Positions 1 through 11,852 of a DNA stretch of 64,000 nucleotides are shown here, piece after piece; positions within the stretch are counted from its first letter, which is position 1, and each line of letters starts with the position of its first letter. Source of the stretch: Phytopythium helicoides. Its lineage: Eukaryota > Oomycota > Peronosporomycetes > Pythiales > Pythiaceae. Both the position numbers and the translations under genes were made by a program. The stretch covers positions 904,501 to 968,500 of the forward strand of contig JANFNE010000009.1 of NCBI GenBank assembly GCA_024867545.1, read 5' to 3'. The notes under the pieces are model-generated. The model was not told the origin of the DNA, made no database searches, and worked only from the letters and a program-made list of their open reading frames with translations.

Positions 1-1
1 T

Positions 2-1482
2 ACGGCCAACTTTATATCAGGCCAAAGCAAAGGACTGTTGCAATTCAAGTGGTCAGGTCGTACCTGGATGCCAGGGTCGGATGGACCATTGCTTCTCATA
101 GGAAATTACTTCTTTGACTCGTTACGCGCTGATGTTTTCGCGTTGGCAGCAAACGCCGATGATCTCAGTGCAGGACGGTGTACTGTTCATGAAGCTCTGA
201 TTGAGAGCACTACTCTCTCAATTGCCGAGATGGAGCTTTTCTTCGGCCAACCATTTGAAGTCACCGTTCACACCCCGGCAACAATATTCGAATCCTCCGT
301 TGCAAACATAGTCTTCGATCGAATTATCAGCGAGTTTATCGAGAAGAATGACGGCGGGTTGTTGTCTTCGCTGATTCTTTTTCCGACAGAAGCTATTGCG
401 TTGCTATCGGAACTCGTCAGCAATGCCAATGAAGGTGCAGTACACCATCCGGTTGCTATTCTCGCAGGAGATGCAGGATTTTCCTTCCGAGAGGCGATTC
501 CAAGCGCATTTTTGGCGATGCGAGAGGGAGCAAGCCCAATGAATCCTCCGGTGTCACTCGAGCTACCGCAGCTGTCCCCTCACCCTGACTGCTTCTGTTT
601 GCCTGTCGACTTTGAGCTTTTTCGATTCACTTTTGAAGGCCTATGGAAGAGCATATTTAGCTCTTCAACGAAGGCGAGCGTTTCAATCCAGACATTGGCA
701 ACACCGGTGAGTGACACGTTTGATGTATTTTACGCCACGATTGGGCAAGAGAATGTGGACAAGTCTGGGGTCAGTTTTCGCCTCGAATTCGATGCATTCA
801 CGCCTGGTGATTGTGATTTGTTGTGGGGATTGATGGGGGCCGATGACGGTGCAAAGCACTTTTCGACTACCACCCAGCTAGCCCTTCTCACGCAGACCGC
901 GTGGGATTTTGACCTTTTTGTGGTTCTCCAATGGCCGTTGGCGTCCCAGTACAAGGCAAGCCCTAGCACCAATGACCGACTTCAATTAATTGAGGCAGGT
1001 GTTCGCTCGTGGAGGACGTACTACGAGCTTGAAGAATTTGATGGTGGTTCCACTGGTCAACCAACGGATGCCCGCATTACAGTCCAAGTTGCTCGCTGGT
1101 TCTACGGTTAGTGAGAGTGATTTGTCTAGGCGTACGGCTCTGACTTACCAGTGTGCGCTGTGTTTTTGTCAGTTCTGGAGGCATACGAGCATGTAATTGC
1201 GATACTGAGCTCTCACGTAGCTACTGCCACAGAAGACAAGCGCGTGGTCGAAGCGTATTATCTCCTTGGGGTGCGTTGGATTCTATTGAAATTGCTGAAC
1301 TCGGAGGATTGACTAGAAGCAATGAGCGATCGCAGTTGGCTAGCTCACGTTTGTCAGACTACTGGAAGGCTCTTGCCTACTTTCGCGTGTGTACGCGTGT
1401 GATTCCAACGCGACTCAAGTTCCAGCTCCGCATCAATGAGACGTTGCTCTCGATCCAGCGTCTCAGGGTTGAACCTTCCTAA
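2..1482 (+). CDS. Unrecognised multi-exon gene, 3' part only
   Basis: The reading frame is open to the left edge, so the 5' end lies outside the window. Proposed exons are <2..1106, 1173..1270 and 1336..1482; each junction has GT-AG ends and keeps the frame (introns 66 and 65 nt). About 440 residues are visible. The motif GPLLLIGNYFFDSLRADVF near the start faintly recalls MidA/NDUFAF7-like methyltransferases (a hydrophobic strand then N-x-F-F-D), but I cannot confirm the family. The C-terminal part (EAYEHVIAILSSHV, then DYWKALAYFRVCTRV) looks helical and TPR-like. It ends shortly before a duplicated LPMO module. No signal peptide can be judged. Function unknown. Confidence 0.6.
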
Positions 1483-1498
1483 CAACATTGTCCTATCA

Positions 1499-2890
1499 AT
1501 GAAAGTTGATGGTTGTGATAAAACTGAGTAGCATATGTGAGAACGAGATGTGAAGATGCAAAAGAGAAATCTAGAGATACAGGATGGAAAAGGAATAGCG
1601 GCTCATATCGCTCCGCTCACTCACGCTGCCTTGGAATTGGAACAGCGGACGTTCATCAATGAGGGGGACGAGGCATCCGAAGAAAGCCAAGCACCAAACC
1701 CATCGACTTCCCGATTCAATGAGCGAAGCCCGGCAAAGTCATCACCGCTATTGAGATTGTCTACATTGGAAAACCAAGTAGAAATGACTATACTATAGAA
1801 ATGATCCTGTGTAAGTACGGTCTTGCTCTTCCACCGTGAGGTGTCCCAAACCATTATACTTTATTAGCCTCCCGTACGCTTCCTTTACGAAATGCAAACC
1901 CTTCGATCCAAATGGATTGGTGCGAATAGACAGGACACGCTGGAACATGCATCAAGTAAATCGGTCTGCACAAACATTGGCATGACTCGGACAGCCAACT
2001 CAAAAGCGATGCTCTCTAACACACGATGAACAAACGGTTCTCTTGAGATCCCAGTCATTCCACAGAAAACATCTTTCGCCACCGCTTGCAGAACTCATCA
2101 CGATAACATCTAAACTCAACGTGCGATGGTCAATCAGTACCAGTCGTTGACGCTCAGTTGCCAGCCTTGAGCGCGCGCATCATGCGACGGCGCATCTTGC
2201 GATCCATGCGGCGCTGGCTGCAGCCATCTTCGCTATCGTCGAGGTCGTCATCAGCTTCCGCTTCCGTCTGGCTCGACGCCGTAGCGGTCGTGGAAGTCGA
2301 GGCTGTCGTAGATGTAGTTGAATTCGAGGACGTTGACGAGGTGCTCGCCCCGGTCCCGTTCGGGTTCGTGATCGGCACGCATTGCTCTAGAGGGAAAACG
2401 ACGCCACATGCCGACGAAGTTAGCTCAGTGGTCATGGTGTGTATCGAGACACGAATATTCACGCACTGTAGATCTGCCACTGCGACGAGTGAAGTGCGAG
2501 CCAGTAGAAGACGACAAGACAGTCTCCGTTGCACGCTGAGTAGTCGGTCGGGATGCTGGCTGGGTAGTCAGGGAACTCGGCGCGGCAGTCGTCGTAGTGC
2601 CACACACGTGTGTCGTCAATCCACAGTTCGCATGGACCCTTCACCCACAAAATCGACATCGGTATACCGTTCAGCCCACCTGTCTAAAGAACGCATTCGA
2701 TTCAAGCAGAAAACGCTTGTACAAACTTACATGATGCGAGTCGAGGAAACCTTCTTGGTACTGGTCGTTCTGCCACCAGAACTCCGTGTAGCTGCTCACA
2801 TCGATGGGCGTCGCCGTCGATACGGACCAACCGTAGTCGGTCGCGTACGGATCACACATTTCCTTGAGTGATGAGTAGCCCGTGGCAGCC
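1499..2890. repeat. Inverted duplicate, left arm A (LPMO 3' half plus downstream DNA)
   Basis: This stretch matches the reverse complement of about 28848..30271 almost base for base. It includes exons 2-3 and the end of exon 1 of the LPMO gene plus some 650 bp of downstream non-coding DNA. Differences are scattered single bases and small indels, most towards the outer end near 1500-1550. With the 3600..5012 / 26718..28190 pair it forms one inverted segmental duplication about 25 kb apart. Confidence 0.85.
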
Positions 2891-3126
2891 CAGTGCTCCG
2901 TGAACGACGCCGTGTTATCCACCGGACTTCCATTGTAGGTACCACCAGAGAAACCCGAGTTCACCGACGCATCAATCTCCGCATTGTATCCCGTATAGTA
3001 CTCGATGTTGGGGTTGGACTGGTACGTAGCCTTGGGCTTGGAGATATATCCGTGAGCGTTGACTTGGTCGATGGGAACGACGATTAGAATGAACGGCACG
3101 AGAGCGGAAGCAGCAATAATCTTCAT
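2154..3126 (-). CDS. AA17-type LPMO, copy A (secreted)
   Basis: Exons: 3126..2731, 2638..2467, 2386..2154 (266 aa). A 24-residue signal peptide ends ...DQVNA and the mature protein starts HGYISKPKATY, so His1 supplies the N-terminal half of a copper histidine brace. The conserved second His is in SHH just before GPCELW; LALH and the Q-x-Y of WQIY match the second-sphere and axial Tyr pattern of LPMOs. The family is known in oomycetes for oxidative cleavage of pectic polysaccharide; substrate here is inferred. Intron 1 lies exactly before GPCE and intron 2 just after QIY. A Ser/Thr-rich tail ends in a Cys and a very basic segment (RKMRRRMMRAL). It is divergent from the LPMO at 4155. Confidence 0.9.
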
Positions 3127-3166
3127 GCTTGCGGAGACGATGCGATGCGGACTTGAGTGGTAGAAT

Positions 3167-3182
3167 CGAAAAGCGAAAGTGA
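3167..3182 (-). promoter_or_regulatory. Oomycete-type initiator upstream of LPMO A
   Basis: On the minus strand the bases read TCACTTTCGCTTTTCG about 40 bp before the ATG. This fits the oomycete core promoter pattern (TCAYTYY-type initiator plus a T-rich flanking element). LPMO F has a similar element in the same place. Confidence 0.5.
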
Positions 3183-4113
3183 GGACACGCAGAAGCAGTG
3201 GTCGTAGTGGACCTCGAGGGTCGTCGATGTGATCACTGTTTCCTTGTGATTTCTTCAAGGGCAGGGGGTCACGCACACTGCTCGTGAACTCGAGACACCA
3301 CGTGAGCTCTGGATAACTAGTTTATCTCCTTGTTCCCGCGAGCCAGCTGCTGTTCATCGCTATGTCCTGTGCTCGTGGACGATGTCCTTCGTATTACACT
3401 GCGCACTATCAAAGGGTCCACAGAATTAACCACTTGAACACATCGGAGGATCGCAGAGATATGTGAGGCACACTTGCGTGCGCCTCTGATTTACGATCTC
3501 GATGCAAGCTTCTACAGAGGACAGGTTGGGATCTCGGCCACCTACTTTACATCCCAATTGTGGTTGACCGGATGGAAAGGTAGCGCATCCCTCTTACACG
3601 TTTTCCGGATAATTCTCTATTGCAATGCTTTCTCCGGAACTATATCATACCATATTATCCGGATATCTGGTATACAAATCACGTCAACGACTGGTTATCG
3701 TAAATCTCATGGAAAAGGTGGCTCGTGCATGCCGATAGTTATCATGCAAGACTACAGATGGGACCACAAATGCTGCATTTGTATTTAAGTGAGATAGGAA
3801 AAGATCTGCTCGAGGTCTTTGAAAAAGGGCGAATTGACAGGGTCGATTGTGAAGCGACACAAACAGAGCAGCTCCACGCCGCCACGCCAGCAGCTATCAT
3901 GACAGTCTTCCCTGCAGAAAACTCGTGGATAGTGTTTGCACGAGTTCGGGAACAGCACCTCCAGCTCATTCGGTTTCAGCTCGCTTTTACGCAGAGCTCC
4001 AGTATTGATATCACACTCTGGCAGTTTGTGACCAGGAGAAGCGATCCGCTCGATTTCCAGTTGGGTCGCCCAATTAAACCACTAATCGCTACCTCTGAGA
4101 TGACATCAACCGA

Positions 4114-4130
4114 GCGCATTTCCAGTTTTG
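4114..4130 (+). promoter_or_regulatory. Initiator-like element upstream of LPMO B
   Basis: GCGCATTTCCAGTTTTG about 25-40 bp before the chosen ATG. The two paralogues (start codons 25056 and 27644) carry TCATTTCCARTTTTG at the same spot, so the element is conserved. The copy here has a C in place of the T of TCA. Confidence 0.45.
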
Positions 4131-4154
4131 CGCTCCACCTCAACAACAAGCAAG

Positions 4155-5012
4155 ATGCTCACCACCCAAGCCTGCATCGCGTCTGCACTCGGAGCCGCCG
4201 CGCTCCTCCTCCCTTCCGTCCAGGGACACGGATACATGCTGCTGCCGGAGACCAAGTTCACCACCGACAAGAAAAACTACTATGCCTACGTCGTTCCGCC
4301 AACGGACGTGCCTCCCGAGTCGGACTACTGGACGGGTGACGCTGAGAAGAACGCCGCCAACTTCAAGACCAACTATGCCAAAATCAACCCGAGTAGCCTC
4401 CGCGACTTCATCCTTCAGCATGAGACTCCGACGACAGATGATGTTCCCTCTGGAGGAACCGCGGAGTGCGGATATTCAATTCCGGATGCCACCCCGCAAC
4501 CGCTGCCAGACCACATCGAGTACGGTAACTACCGCAAGGATATCATCCACCCTGGTCCGTGCGAGGCTTGGTGCGACGACGAGATCGTCGTGGACTTTGC
4601 AGAAGACTGCCGCATTTACCAGGGGATCGACATCCCGTACGCCAAGGAGAAGTGCGTGGGCAAGAGTCGTTTGACCTTCTATTGGCTCGCGACTCATTTC
4701 TCGCCGTTCCAGGTCTACAGTACGTCGATCCTTTATGTCTTTCATTTAGTTCGTCTTGATCGCTAACTTTGGGTGTTTCTGCTTGCAGTCAGCTGTGTAC
4801 CGCTCGAAGGCGCGACGTCCTCGTCGAGTTCGACGACAAACACCACTGCCTCGACCAACAGCAACATTGGTTTTGAGGCTCTCTCCCCAAGCACGAGCGC
4901 TCCTACTGCGACGGTTGCTGCCGCAACCGGAGCCACGACTAGTGAAACATCGGAAGATGGCACTGTTGGTGCGGATGAACTTGAGGGCTGCACTCTCAAG
5001 AAGAAGAACTAG
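4155..5012 (+). CDS. AA17-type LPMO, copy B (secreted)
   Basis: Exons 4155..4719 and 4789..5012 (262 aa). The ATG at 4155 gives a clean 24-residue signal peptide (MLTTQACIASALG...SVQG) before mature HGYMLLPETKF; an in-frame ATG at 4128 is possible but less natural. The copper ligands look intact: His1, the His of IIHPGPCEAW, LATH, and Q-x-Y in FQVY. This subclass has a longer loop (DVPPESDYWTGDAEKNAANF) and lacks the intron found before GPCE in class A. The tail is Ser/Thr/Ala-rich and ends GCTLKKKN. Paralogues are at 24166 and 26718. Likely a secreted oxidative cell-wall-degrading enzyme. Confidence 0.9.
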
Positions 5013-5170
5013 GCTTTTGAGACCGGGTTCTTTCTAGTTGTTTTGTAGATTCGTTGGAGCGCTTTGACCGTTCTTGTTGATGTTGAAACATGTGCCACGT
5101 ACAGTATTTCACTGACCAATTTGCTCATATGCCTTCTCTACAGCGTGTTTCCGTTCGTAACCCAACTTTG

Positions 5171-7760
5171 TCACTGCGATGCTGCAGACCACGTAGGAAT
5201 CTGGTCTTGCACTCCCTGTGACCGAACTGCCTCCAGTGGTCCGACTGGGAGAATGAGGCGACCTGTTGATCCAGAAAGTCTAGCGCTAGACCGCGCACTT
5301 AAAGGCAGTCTTGGTGGGAGCTCAATGATCGAATCTGTTGGAGTATGAACGGCAAACTCCTTGCCAGATACGGGATCAGTTCTTTTTATCCACTGCGGTC
5401 GCGGCAGTTGCTTTGCGCCTGTTAAGATGTGCACATATTGCATGACACCCTCGATGGGATCTAACTCTTCCGTCCACATATCCATATCGGATGGTGGCTC
5501 TGCGATGCTATCTTTTCTTCCAGCGTTCATTTTTCCTGGCGCATGATCAGAATCCAAGCTTTGGACATCGCAGTTCTCGGTTCCATCATCAGTATCACTT
5601 GGAGCGAATCGTATGAGTTGTCCGAGATCAAGAGGCTTAATTGCGGGAGGGTTGTGTACTTCACGAATATCCTCTTCAATAGTCTGGGGTAGATCGTGGT
5701 TATTTTGTTGTGGCGGTGGAAGAGGATCGGATCCATCGCAATCACTGAGTCGACGATGAAATTTTGGTCGATTTACAGACTTTGGAGGACCATCATGGGG
5801 CGGTACGCTCTTGTTCACTTCGCCATCAGCAGAACCAATACCATTTGATGAAATAGTTCGAAGTGAGTTTGTAAACGCTGGCGGTTGGTGAATAGTTAAG
5901 TTTGTGGTAGGAGATTCACTAAGTCGCCGATTCAGCTTCGGTCGACACGGAGTGTCGGCTGGGTTGCGAACAACATCAAACTGCTCTTTGTTTGGGCTTA
6001 TCTCGACGGTTCTGACATTCTCTTCCGACTGGACTGGCTGAGTTTCGAGCCGACTTGTCTTCAAATGATAAGCGATAGGTGAAGAAGATGAATTCCCTAA
6101 GGACTCAGCGAGATTGTTGCCTTGCAGACGCAATTTTACCTTGGAGGATTTGAGAAACACCCATTCCCTTCGCCCGTCCTTGTATCGAACGAGCAAAGCT
6201 GGCTCCGAATCTGCTGTTGTCACTTCTATTACAGTTCCACACGCGACACTCTTGCTGATCTTGTCGTACACATCGACACGATGACCGACAAGATAGTCCT
6301 GGTACTCTCTCCATTGTGATGAGTGAAGCACAATTCTGCAGCGCAGCTGCGGAAGTGCTCCCACTACCGTGGCTTGGTTTTGGACGGGCGAATTCTTCAC
6401 CGGAGTAGAACCAGAAATCTGCTTGGCCTCAAAAATATATTCATGTGCGCCAATGTCTAACACTTTTGCAACTTTGTACTTGTGATATTGCTTAGATTGT
6501 TCGCTCAGCAGCTCGACTCGTTGCCCAAGCGAAAGATGTGGATAGTGCACAAGTCGCTTCGAGTGGTTTGAGCGAATTGGCGAAGGCTGAATGTTAGCAT
6601 TACGTAGAGCTGGATCTGCGTTAAATTCAATTGTTGTCTGCTCATCACGAGGAGCGAATACCAATTTGAAAGTTTGAGATGAGAGATCAAGCCACTCCAC
6701 GGTTTTTCCTGGCGGAAAACTGATTGGCGTTAAGTGGCCGAGTTCTGCAGTCTTGAGCACTATTCCATTTCTAAATGCTCCAACCATTGGAGAGTAGACG
6801 TCGATAGATTGCCCTAGCGGTATTGTCTTCAGGCTAAGTAAGCCGTGGATCACGACTTTGAACGTCTGCGACCACAATGGAATCTCGAAAAACTGGCGAC
6901 GCTCGTTGAACAATTGAACGTGCGTCTGAGTTTTTGAGCAAAGTATCGCCCCCTCCTCGAAAAGACCTGATAGATCACACAACTCAACGTGACTACCTTC
7001 AGTGTACCAGTCGAATTGCTCCATATTAACTGCTGGGCGATCCATGGCTGAGAGAGAGTGAATTTCTCTAGAATTAGAGTTCGTTTCTCGAGATGCTCGC
7101 ATCGGTATGGGAAGTATCGGGATCGGAGTCAGCGCAGATCCGCTGGACTCTACAACCTCTCCCTGCATTGTTCGCCCGCTGCCACCGTAGACAGACGCTT
7201 CGCTCTCAATAAGCACTTGGCTCGTCGACGATCTCTCAATAGACGCTGTCCTTCTTGACGGCGTGCTCGCTTCATCTAACGCTGGGCGATACACAACCTT
7301 GAACCTTGTGGTGCTAAGATCCATCCACTCCTTTCTTCCGTTCTCAAACACCACGAGTGCGCAGTTCATCTCGCCATCGACTCTCTTGACCACCGCTGCC
7401 TCTGGCTGCTGCGTCTCAATGTTGACGATCTCGATCTCCCACCCGACCATTCTCCCTGACAACACCGGCACCTCCCCAGGCTCATACACCACCTATAATA
7501 TCCATGACCACAATCAGCATGTCAACGTCGAAAGCGACAGCTGCCTCCATGCTCGCCTTGTAGAACGTCTTGTCAAGCTGGATGCGCTGTAACGGCTCGA
7601 ACGGCGATAGCTGCACAGTGCACTCGGTTCCTCCAGCGCCCGGCTCAACCTCCACAACCTTAGCGGCTACCAACGGCCTCGCCAGCCCCGCTTCGCTGGC
7701 GTCCGCGGCCGTCGCGAGCGGCGTGAACTCGATCGAGTCGCCCGCCTTGACGCGCGCCAT
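5171..7760 (-). CDS. Tudor-like repeat protein with C-terminal WW-like segment
   Basis: Exons 7760..7557 and 7492..5171 (841 aa). The first intron (7556..7493) appears to start with GC rather than GT: joining FYK to VVYEPGE recreates the repeat ending seen elsewhere (RFKVVYRP, TFKVVIHG, TFKLVFAP). About six repeats of roughly 55-70 residues follow the plan G-x-x-(I/V)-(E/D)-(I/V)-Y ... W-x-(D/F)-L-S-x-x-x-F-K-(L/V)-V, resembling Tudor/agenet-type barrels; binding of methylated peptides or nucleic acid is inference only. The middle is Ser/Pro/Arg-rich and probably disordered. Near the C-terminus a WW-like segment (YVHILTGAKQLPRPQW, then a second tryptophan-less partner) is visible. It shares a 171-bp bidirectional promoter with the XPG gene. 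No named family recognised. Confidence 0.75.
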
Positions 7761-7931
7761 GGCCAAGCTTGAAGTGAGGGCGTCGTTTCGAACGACGCCA
7801 CACGATTGGCTATAAATGTTGTATCCGACTCTCCATTGGCTGAAAATGGAGGTCGTATAGCTCCTTCGTCTCCATTTGTTGCAGTTTGCCATTGGGCAAC
7901 CAAGCGAGAAAGGCCGAGAAAGGACGGGGGC
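7761..7931. promoter_or_regulatory. Bidirectional promoter with spaced CCAAT boxes
   Basis: The gap between the divergent Tudor-like and XPG genes holds ATTGGC (reverse CCAAT) at 7805 and 7835, exactly 30 bp apart, and a third ATTGGG at 7891. The same paired arrangement recurs in other housekeeping promoters of this window. Confidence 0.5.
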
Positions 7932-10900
7932 ATGGGCGTGCAGAACCTGTGGGTGCTGCTGGCGCCCGTGGGGCGGCAGATCGAGATCGAGTCGCTGGAG
8001 GGGAAGGTGCTGGCGGTGGACGCGAGCATTTGGCTCACGCAGTTCGTCAAGGCCATGCGCGACGACGAGGGCAACATGATCCGCAACGCGCACCTGGTCG
8101 GCACTTTCCACCGCGTGGCCAAGCTGCTCTACTACGGCGTGCGGCCCGTCTTCGTATTCGACGGCGACACGCCAGAGATCAAGAAGCGGACCACCGCGCG
8201 CCGCCGGAAGCGCCAGGAGAACCAGGTGCGGAGCGAGGTGGACGAGATCGGTCAAGGGAGTTGTAGGGTGATGACCTTTTGGGTGTCATTTGCAGGCGGC
8301 CAATTTGCGCCAAACTGCGCAGCGGATTCTCATCAACAGGCTAAAGCTGCACCGCGAAGAGGTGCGTCGGTCATGCAGCGGGATGGTGTGCAATCCATGC
8401 TGAAGGATTTTGGTGCGTTTACCAGATGAAGAAGAATGGAGGCGTGGCACCGGCTATTGATCCAAGTTTTGTGATTCCTGATGCAACTCCTGGTGCCAAT
8501 AAGGCCACACCCAAGACTGAGGATGCGATCATTGAAATTCTGGAAGACGAAGTCAACGTAGAGATGGATACTGCGGATGACTCTTCTTCATTAGTGGTTG
8601 CCAGCGGGACAACAGTCCATGAAGATGAGACAGGCGATGACGACGGAAGTATCAAGAGCGAGGAAGAGCTGTCACTGGATGACATCGACTTGGATACCTC
8701 GCATCTGTCTAAAATTGATCTCCACGCTGTCTTTTCATTGCCCCCACACCTCCAAAAGAGCATGGTCGAGAAGATCCAGCGTGATCGCCGTCAAGAAGTG
8801 CGTGATCAATTTATTCCACTGGCAGGACAACCAGAAGCGTACTCGCACGTGCAGATCTCGTCATTCTTAGCGACGGTCAAACTCAATCGCCGAATCGAAG
8901 CAGCACGCCGTCAGAAAACACAAGAAGAATTGGAGGCCGAAAAGAAAAGTGCAGAACCGGGAGGATCAAGTGGTAGTAGCGAGCATCTCCTTGGACAAGG
9001 CAAGCGGATTGCATCGAACAGCAGCAAGTTTTTCATTTACGAGAAGGCAAGCGACGACAAAGCTCCGGCTACTCCGCTGATCAATAGACAGGTTCCTCGA
9101 GCAGCTGGGGATGTAATTACCGTGTCCGATGACGATGACAGCGGAAGCGAGCGTGAGCTTCTGTCCGATATTGACAAAACTGCCGATTTAGAATCGAGTG
9201 CAGCAGGTGTAGAGACCTATGGGTTGTCCCTTGATGATCGCTTCCGACCCAACAAGCGTCGTCGACAAATGCCAAAAGGAGCTGACCCTGGTAAAATGTC
9301 ACTCTCGGAATTTTCGGCCAAGGACTTTGTAAAACAATCAGAGCGTCGAGTACAAAGTGAGCAAGAACGTCCAGAGTTAGATATGAGTAAAGCTCTATCT
9401 TCGTGGATCACCCGTCACCATATCCAAGCGAAGCAAGAACCCGAGCTTGCTATTGAAAAGGCTCGTCGTGAACGCCTTGGACTGGCGGGCAATAATCGAA
9501 GCGAGCAGGTATCAAAAACTACTCTCGACAAGTCCCCAGTGTTTTTGAGCAAAGAGAGGGCTCTTAACGATTTTTCAAGTCAAGCAAATGCTTCGCTGAA
9601 GAGCCCATCGCGTTCATCTAGAGTTGCTGAAGTCAAGGCCACAATTCCGGATCTGAGTGCAAATACTGAAAGCAAGAATGACCCTATTCTCGTGACCAAA
9701 CCGAGTGATATCAACACATCTTCTGGGGGTAGTAAGGTTATTGAAGCCGATGGCGGTGATGATGACGATGAAGATGATGATATAGGTACCTCAACGTTTA
9801 TTTGGCGTTTTGATCTTGTTTTAGATTCGCCTGGCTAACGATTGACAATGTGTGCTGTTACTTCAGAATGGGAAGACGTGAGGGAGCCAGTAACAGAGCC
9901 GAAAGATAATGATGGTGTAAGCACCATGCCTCTTCTTGAAGAAAAGTCTATTATCCAATCTGCTCCATCTGAGCAAGATATCACCAACACCGCCATTTCG
10001 AAAAGCCCTGTTCTGACCGAGAGTGAAAGCGACATCGATGAAGACCAGGAAGAAGTTGGAGACGACATGTTGCTAACGCTAAAAAGCGAGATAGAAGATG
10101 CAAAAGCTGAGGAGGACTTGAACCTTCTCAAAGAAGAAGCGCTTCACTCGGCCATGGTTACCGCCTCAAACCTGACGTACGTTCCAGTTATCTTTCCGAA
10201 GGAACTTTCTATTTGGCTGACCACTATATGATTCTAATAGGCAATGGGCAGCTGGCGCTGTGCGCCGAGCATTGGCAGCTCATACTCAAAACCATAAGAA
10301 TTCACCAATTGTGAATCGTACGACTCAGTCGTGGACTCCTACAAGAAATCCCCCAGCAAGAGAGGCGATAAATCAGGTAATTGAGATTGACGGTGACGAA
10401 GATGAGATGAAACCCATCGCAACTGCCAAGGCAGTGGATCTTACTGAAGAGGAACAAAAGGAGGAGAAGACACCTAATCCTGACGGCAAGGATGCTGAAT
10501 GGACCGCAGATAGTACCGTAAGCGATGATCAGCTCCAAATGGCGCTGGCAGAGTCGTTGCGCGAAGAAAGTGCCGCAACTTCATCTGACAAAGTGCGTTA
10601 TTTGCAGTATGCTGATAAAAATTCACCATCAGGGACACCCGTGCCCGCGCACAAGATTGAAGGCGATTCAGGGGAAAAGGAGACCCTACAATCTCTGGAA
10701 CGAGAGCAACGAGAGCTTAAGAAGGTGCGCAATCGACAGCAGCGCGATGTAGAGGGTGTGAACGATGAAATGGTGCAAGATGTGATGGAGTTGCTCCGGT
10801 TATTTGGTGTGCCCTACCTGGTGTGTCCAATGGAAGCAGAGGCTCAGTGCGCAACACTCGAAATGCTTGGACTCGTTGATGGGATTATCACGGATGATAG

Positions 10901-11798
10901 CGATATTTTCCCGTTCGGCGGCACGAAAGTCTACAAGAACATTTTCCACAACCAAAAGTTTGTCGAAGCATTCTTTGCGCAGGATATTCAAAAGGAGCTC
11001 GGGTTTTCTCGAGAGGACATCATCGCGCTCGCATTATTGCTCGGCAGTGATTACACGGACGGTGTGCGAGGTATCGGTATCGTCAATGCGACAGAGGTCG
11101 TGAATGCTTTCCCTGGGATCGACGGACTCCGCGAGTTCAAGCAGTGGGTTCACGCCTTTGATTTAACAGAAGAAGCTAGTCGAGCAGCAGCCAAAAAGAA
11201 GAAATCCGACGAGGAGCTGGAGCGGATGACTCCACGTGAGCGGTTCGAGCACACGCACGCTAGTGTCCGGCGCAAGTGGGAGCTGGGAGAGGCATTCCCG
11301 AACTCTCACGTAGTGCAGGCATACATGAGTCCTCAAGTCGACAAGTCAGAAGAGCGATTTTCATGGAACCTTCCGGATCTGGCAGGGCTCCGGACGTTTT
11401 GCACGCAGACGTTTGGATGGGATCAGGGCAAGACGGATGGGGTATTGCTGCCGTTGATGGAGCGTACAACGGCAGCAGCTGCAGCACGGAATGGTCGACC
11501 CGTGCAAACGAGAATTGACCACTTTTTCCGATCGTATGACGATCAGGTTAAGTTTGCCAAGATCAAGAGTAAGCGCCTGCGGTCGGCTGTTGAAGGACGA
11601 ACCCAGACGAGTTTGGATGATGGGCAGATTGACGCAAGTAAGGATATTGTAGTCATCGAAGAGAGCGGCGAAGATGACCAAGAAAAGCCAGATGCAGCCC
11701 CAGTGACCTCCAAGTTCTTTACAAAAAAGAAGACGAGAATGTCAGCTGTCGCTGGTGGAAAGAACACAACTTCCAAGCGGAAGTCGTCGCGCAAGTGA
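7932..11798 (+). CDS. XPG: XPG/Rad2-family DNA repair endonuclease
   Basis: Five exons: 7932..8237 (or ..8225), 8296..8361, 8426..9785, 9867..10176, 10241..11798, giving about 1195-1199 aa, the usual XPG length. The N-terminal nuclease region begins MGVQNLWVLLAPVG and includes VLAVDASIWL and VFVFDGDTPEIKK. The I region lies near residues 855-960: GVPYLVCPMEAEAQCA, GIITDDSDIFPFGG and LLLGSDYTDGVRGIG, so the acidic metal ligands are present. A roughly 600-residue acidic spacer separates the two halves, which is diagnostic of XPG over FEN1 or EXO1; it contains DIDTS-like and QxxISSFL-type segments found in XPG. The tail is basic (KKKTRMS, SKRKSSRK), fitting nuclear import. XPG makes the 3' cut in nucleotide excision repair. 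The first donor is uncertain because both sites are in phase. Confidence 0.9.
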
Positions 11799-11852
11799 CA
11801 CCACTGTGTCCTCTTTTGTTGAGATGTAGCAATGAAACAGTCGGTTCGATAA

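Larger units (their letters stand above)
3600..5012. repeat. Inverted duplicate, left arm B (LPMO plus promoter)
   Basis: Matches the reverse complement of about 26718..28190. The LPMO coding exon is strongly conserved; the promoter homology is weaker but recognisable, for example a shared GGTGGCTCG...GATAGTTATC...GACTACAGATGGGA block at 3718..3763 versus the reverse complement of about 28008..28060. The tail-encoding second exon has diverged most. Confidence 0.75.

Noticed and set aside
1550..1798. 82-codon frame preserved in both arms of the inverted duplication
   Set aside because: The opposite strand is equally preserved, and conservation follows from recent duplication; no signature or promoter.
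2639..2730. Earlier AG acceptors (for example TTTAG near 2685) in LPMO A intron 1
   Set aside because: They do not give the GPCELW frame found in all paralogues; the later GAAG acceptor does.
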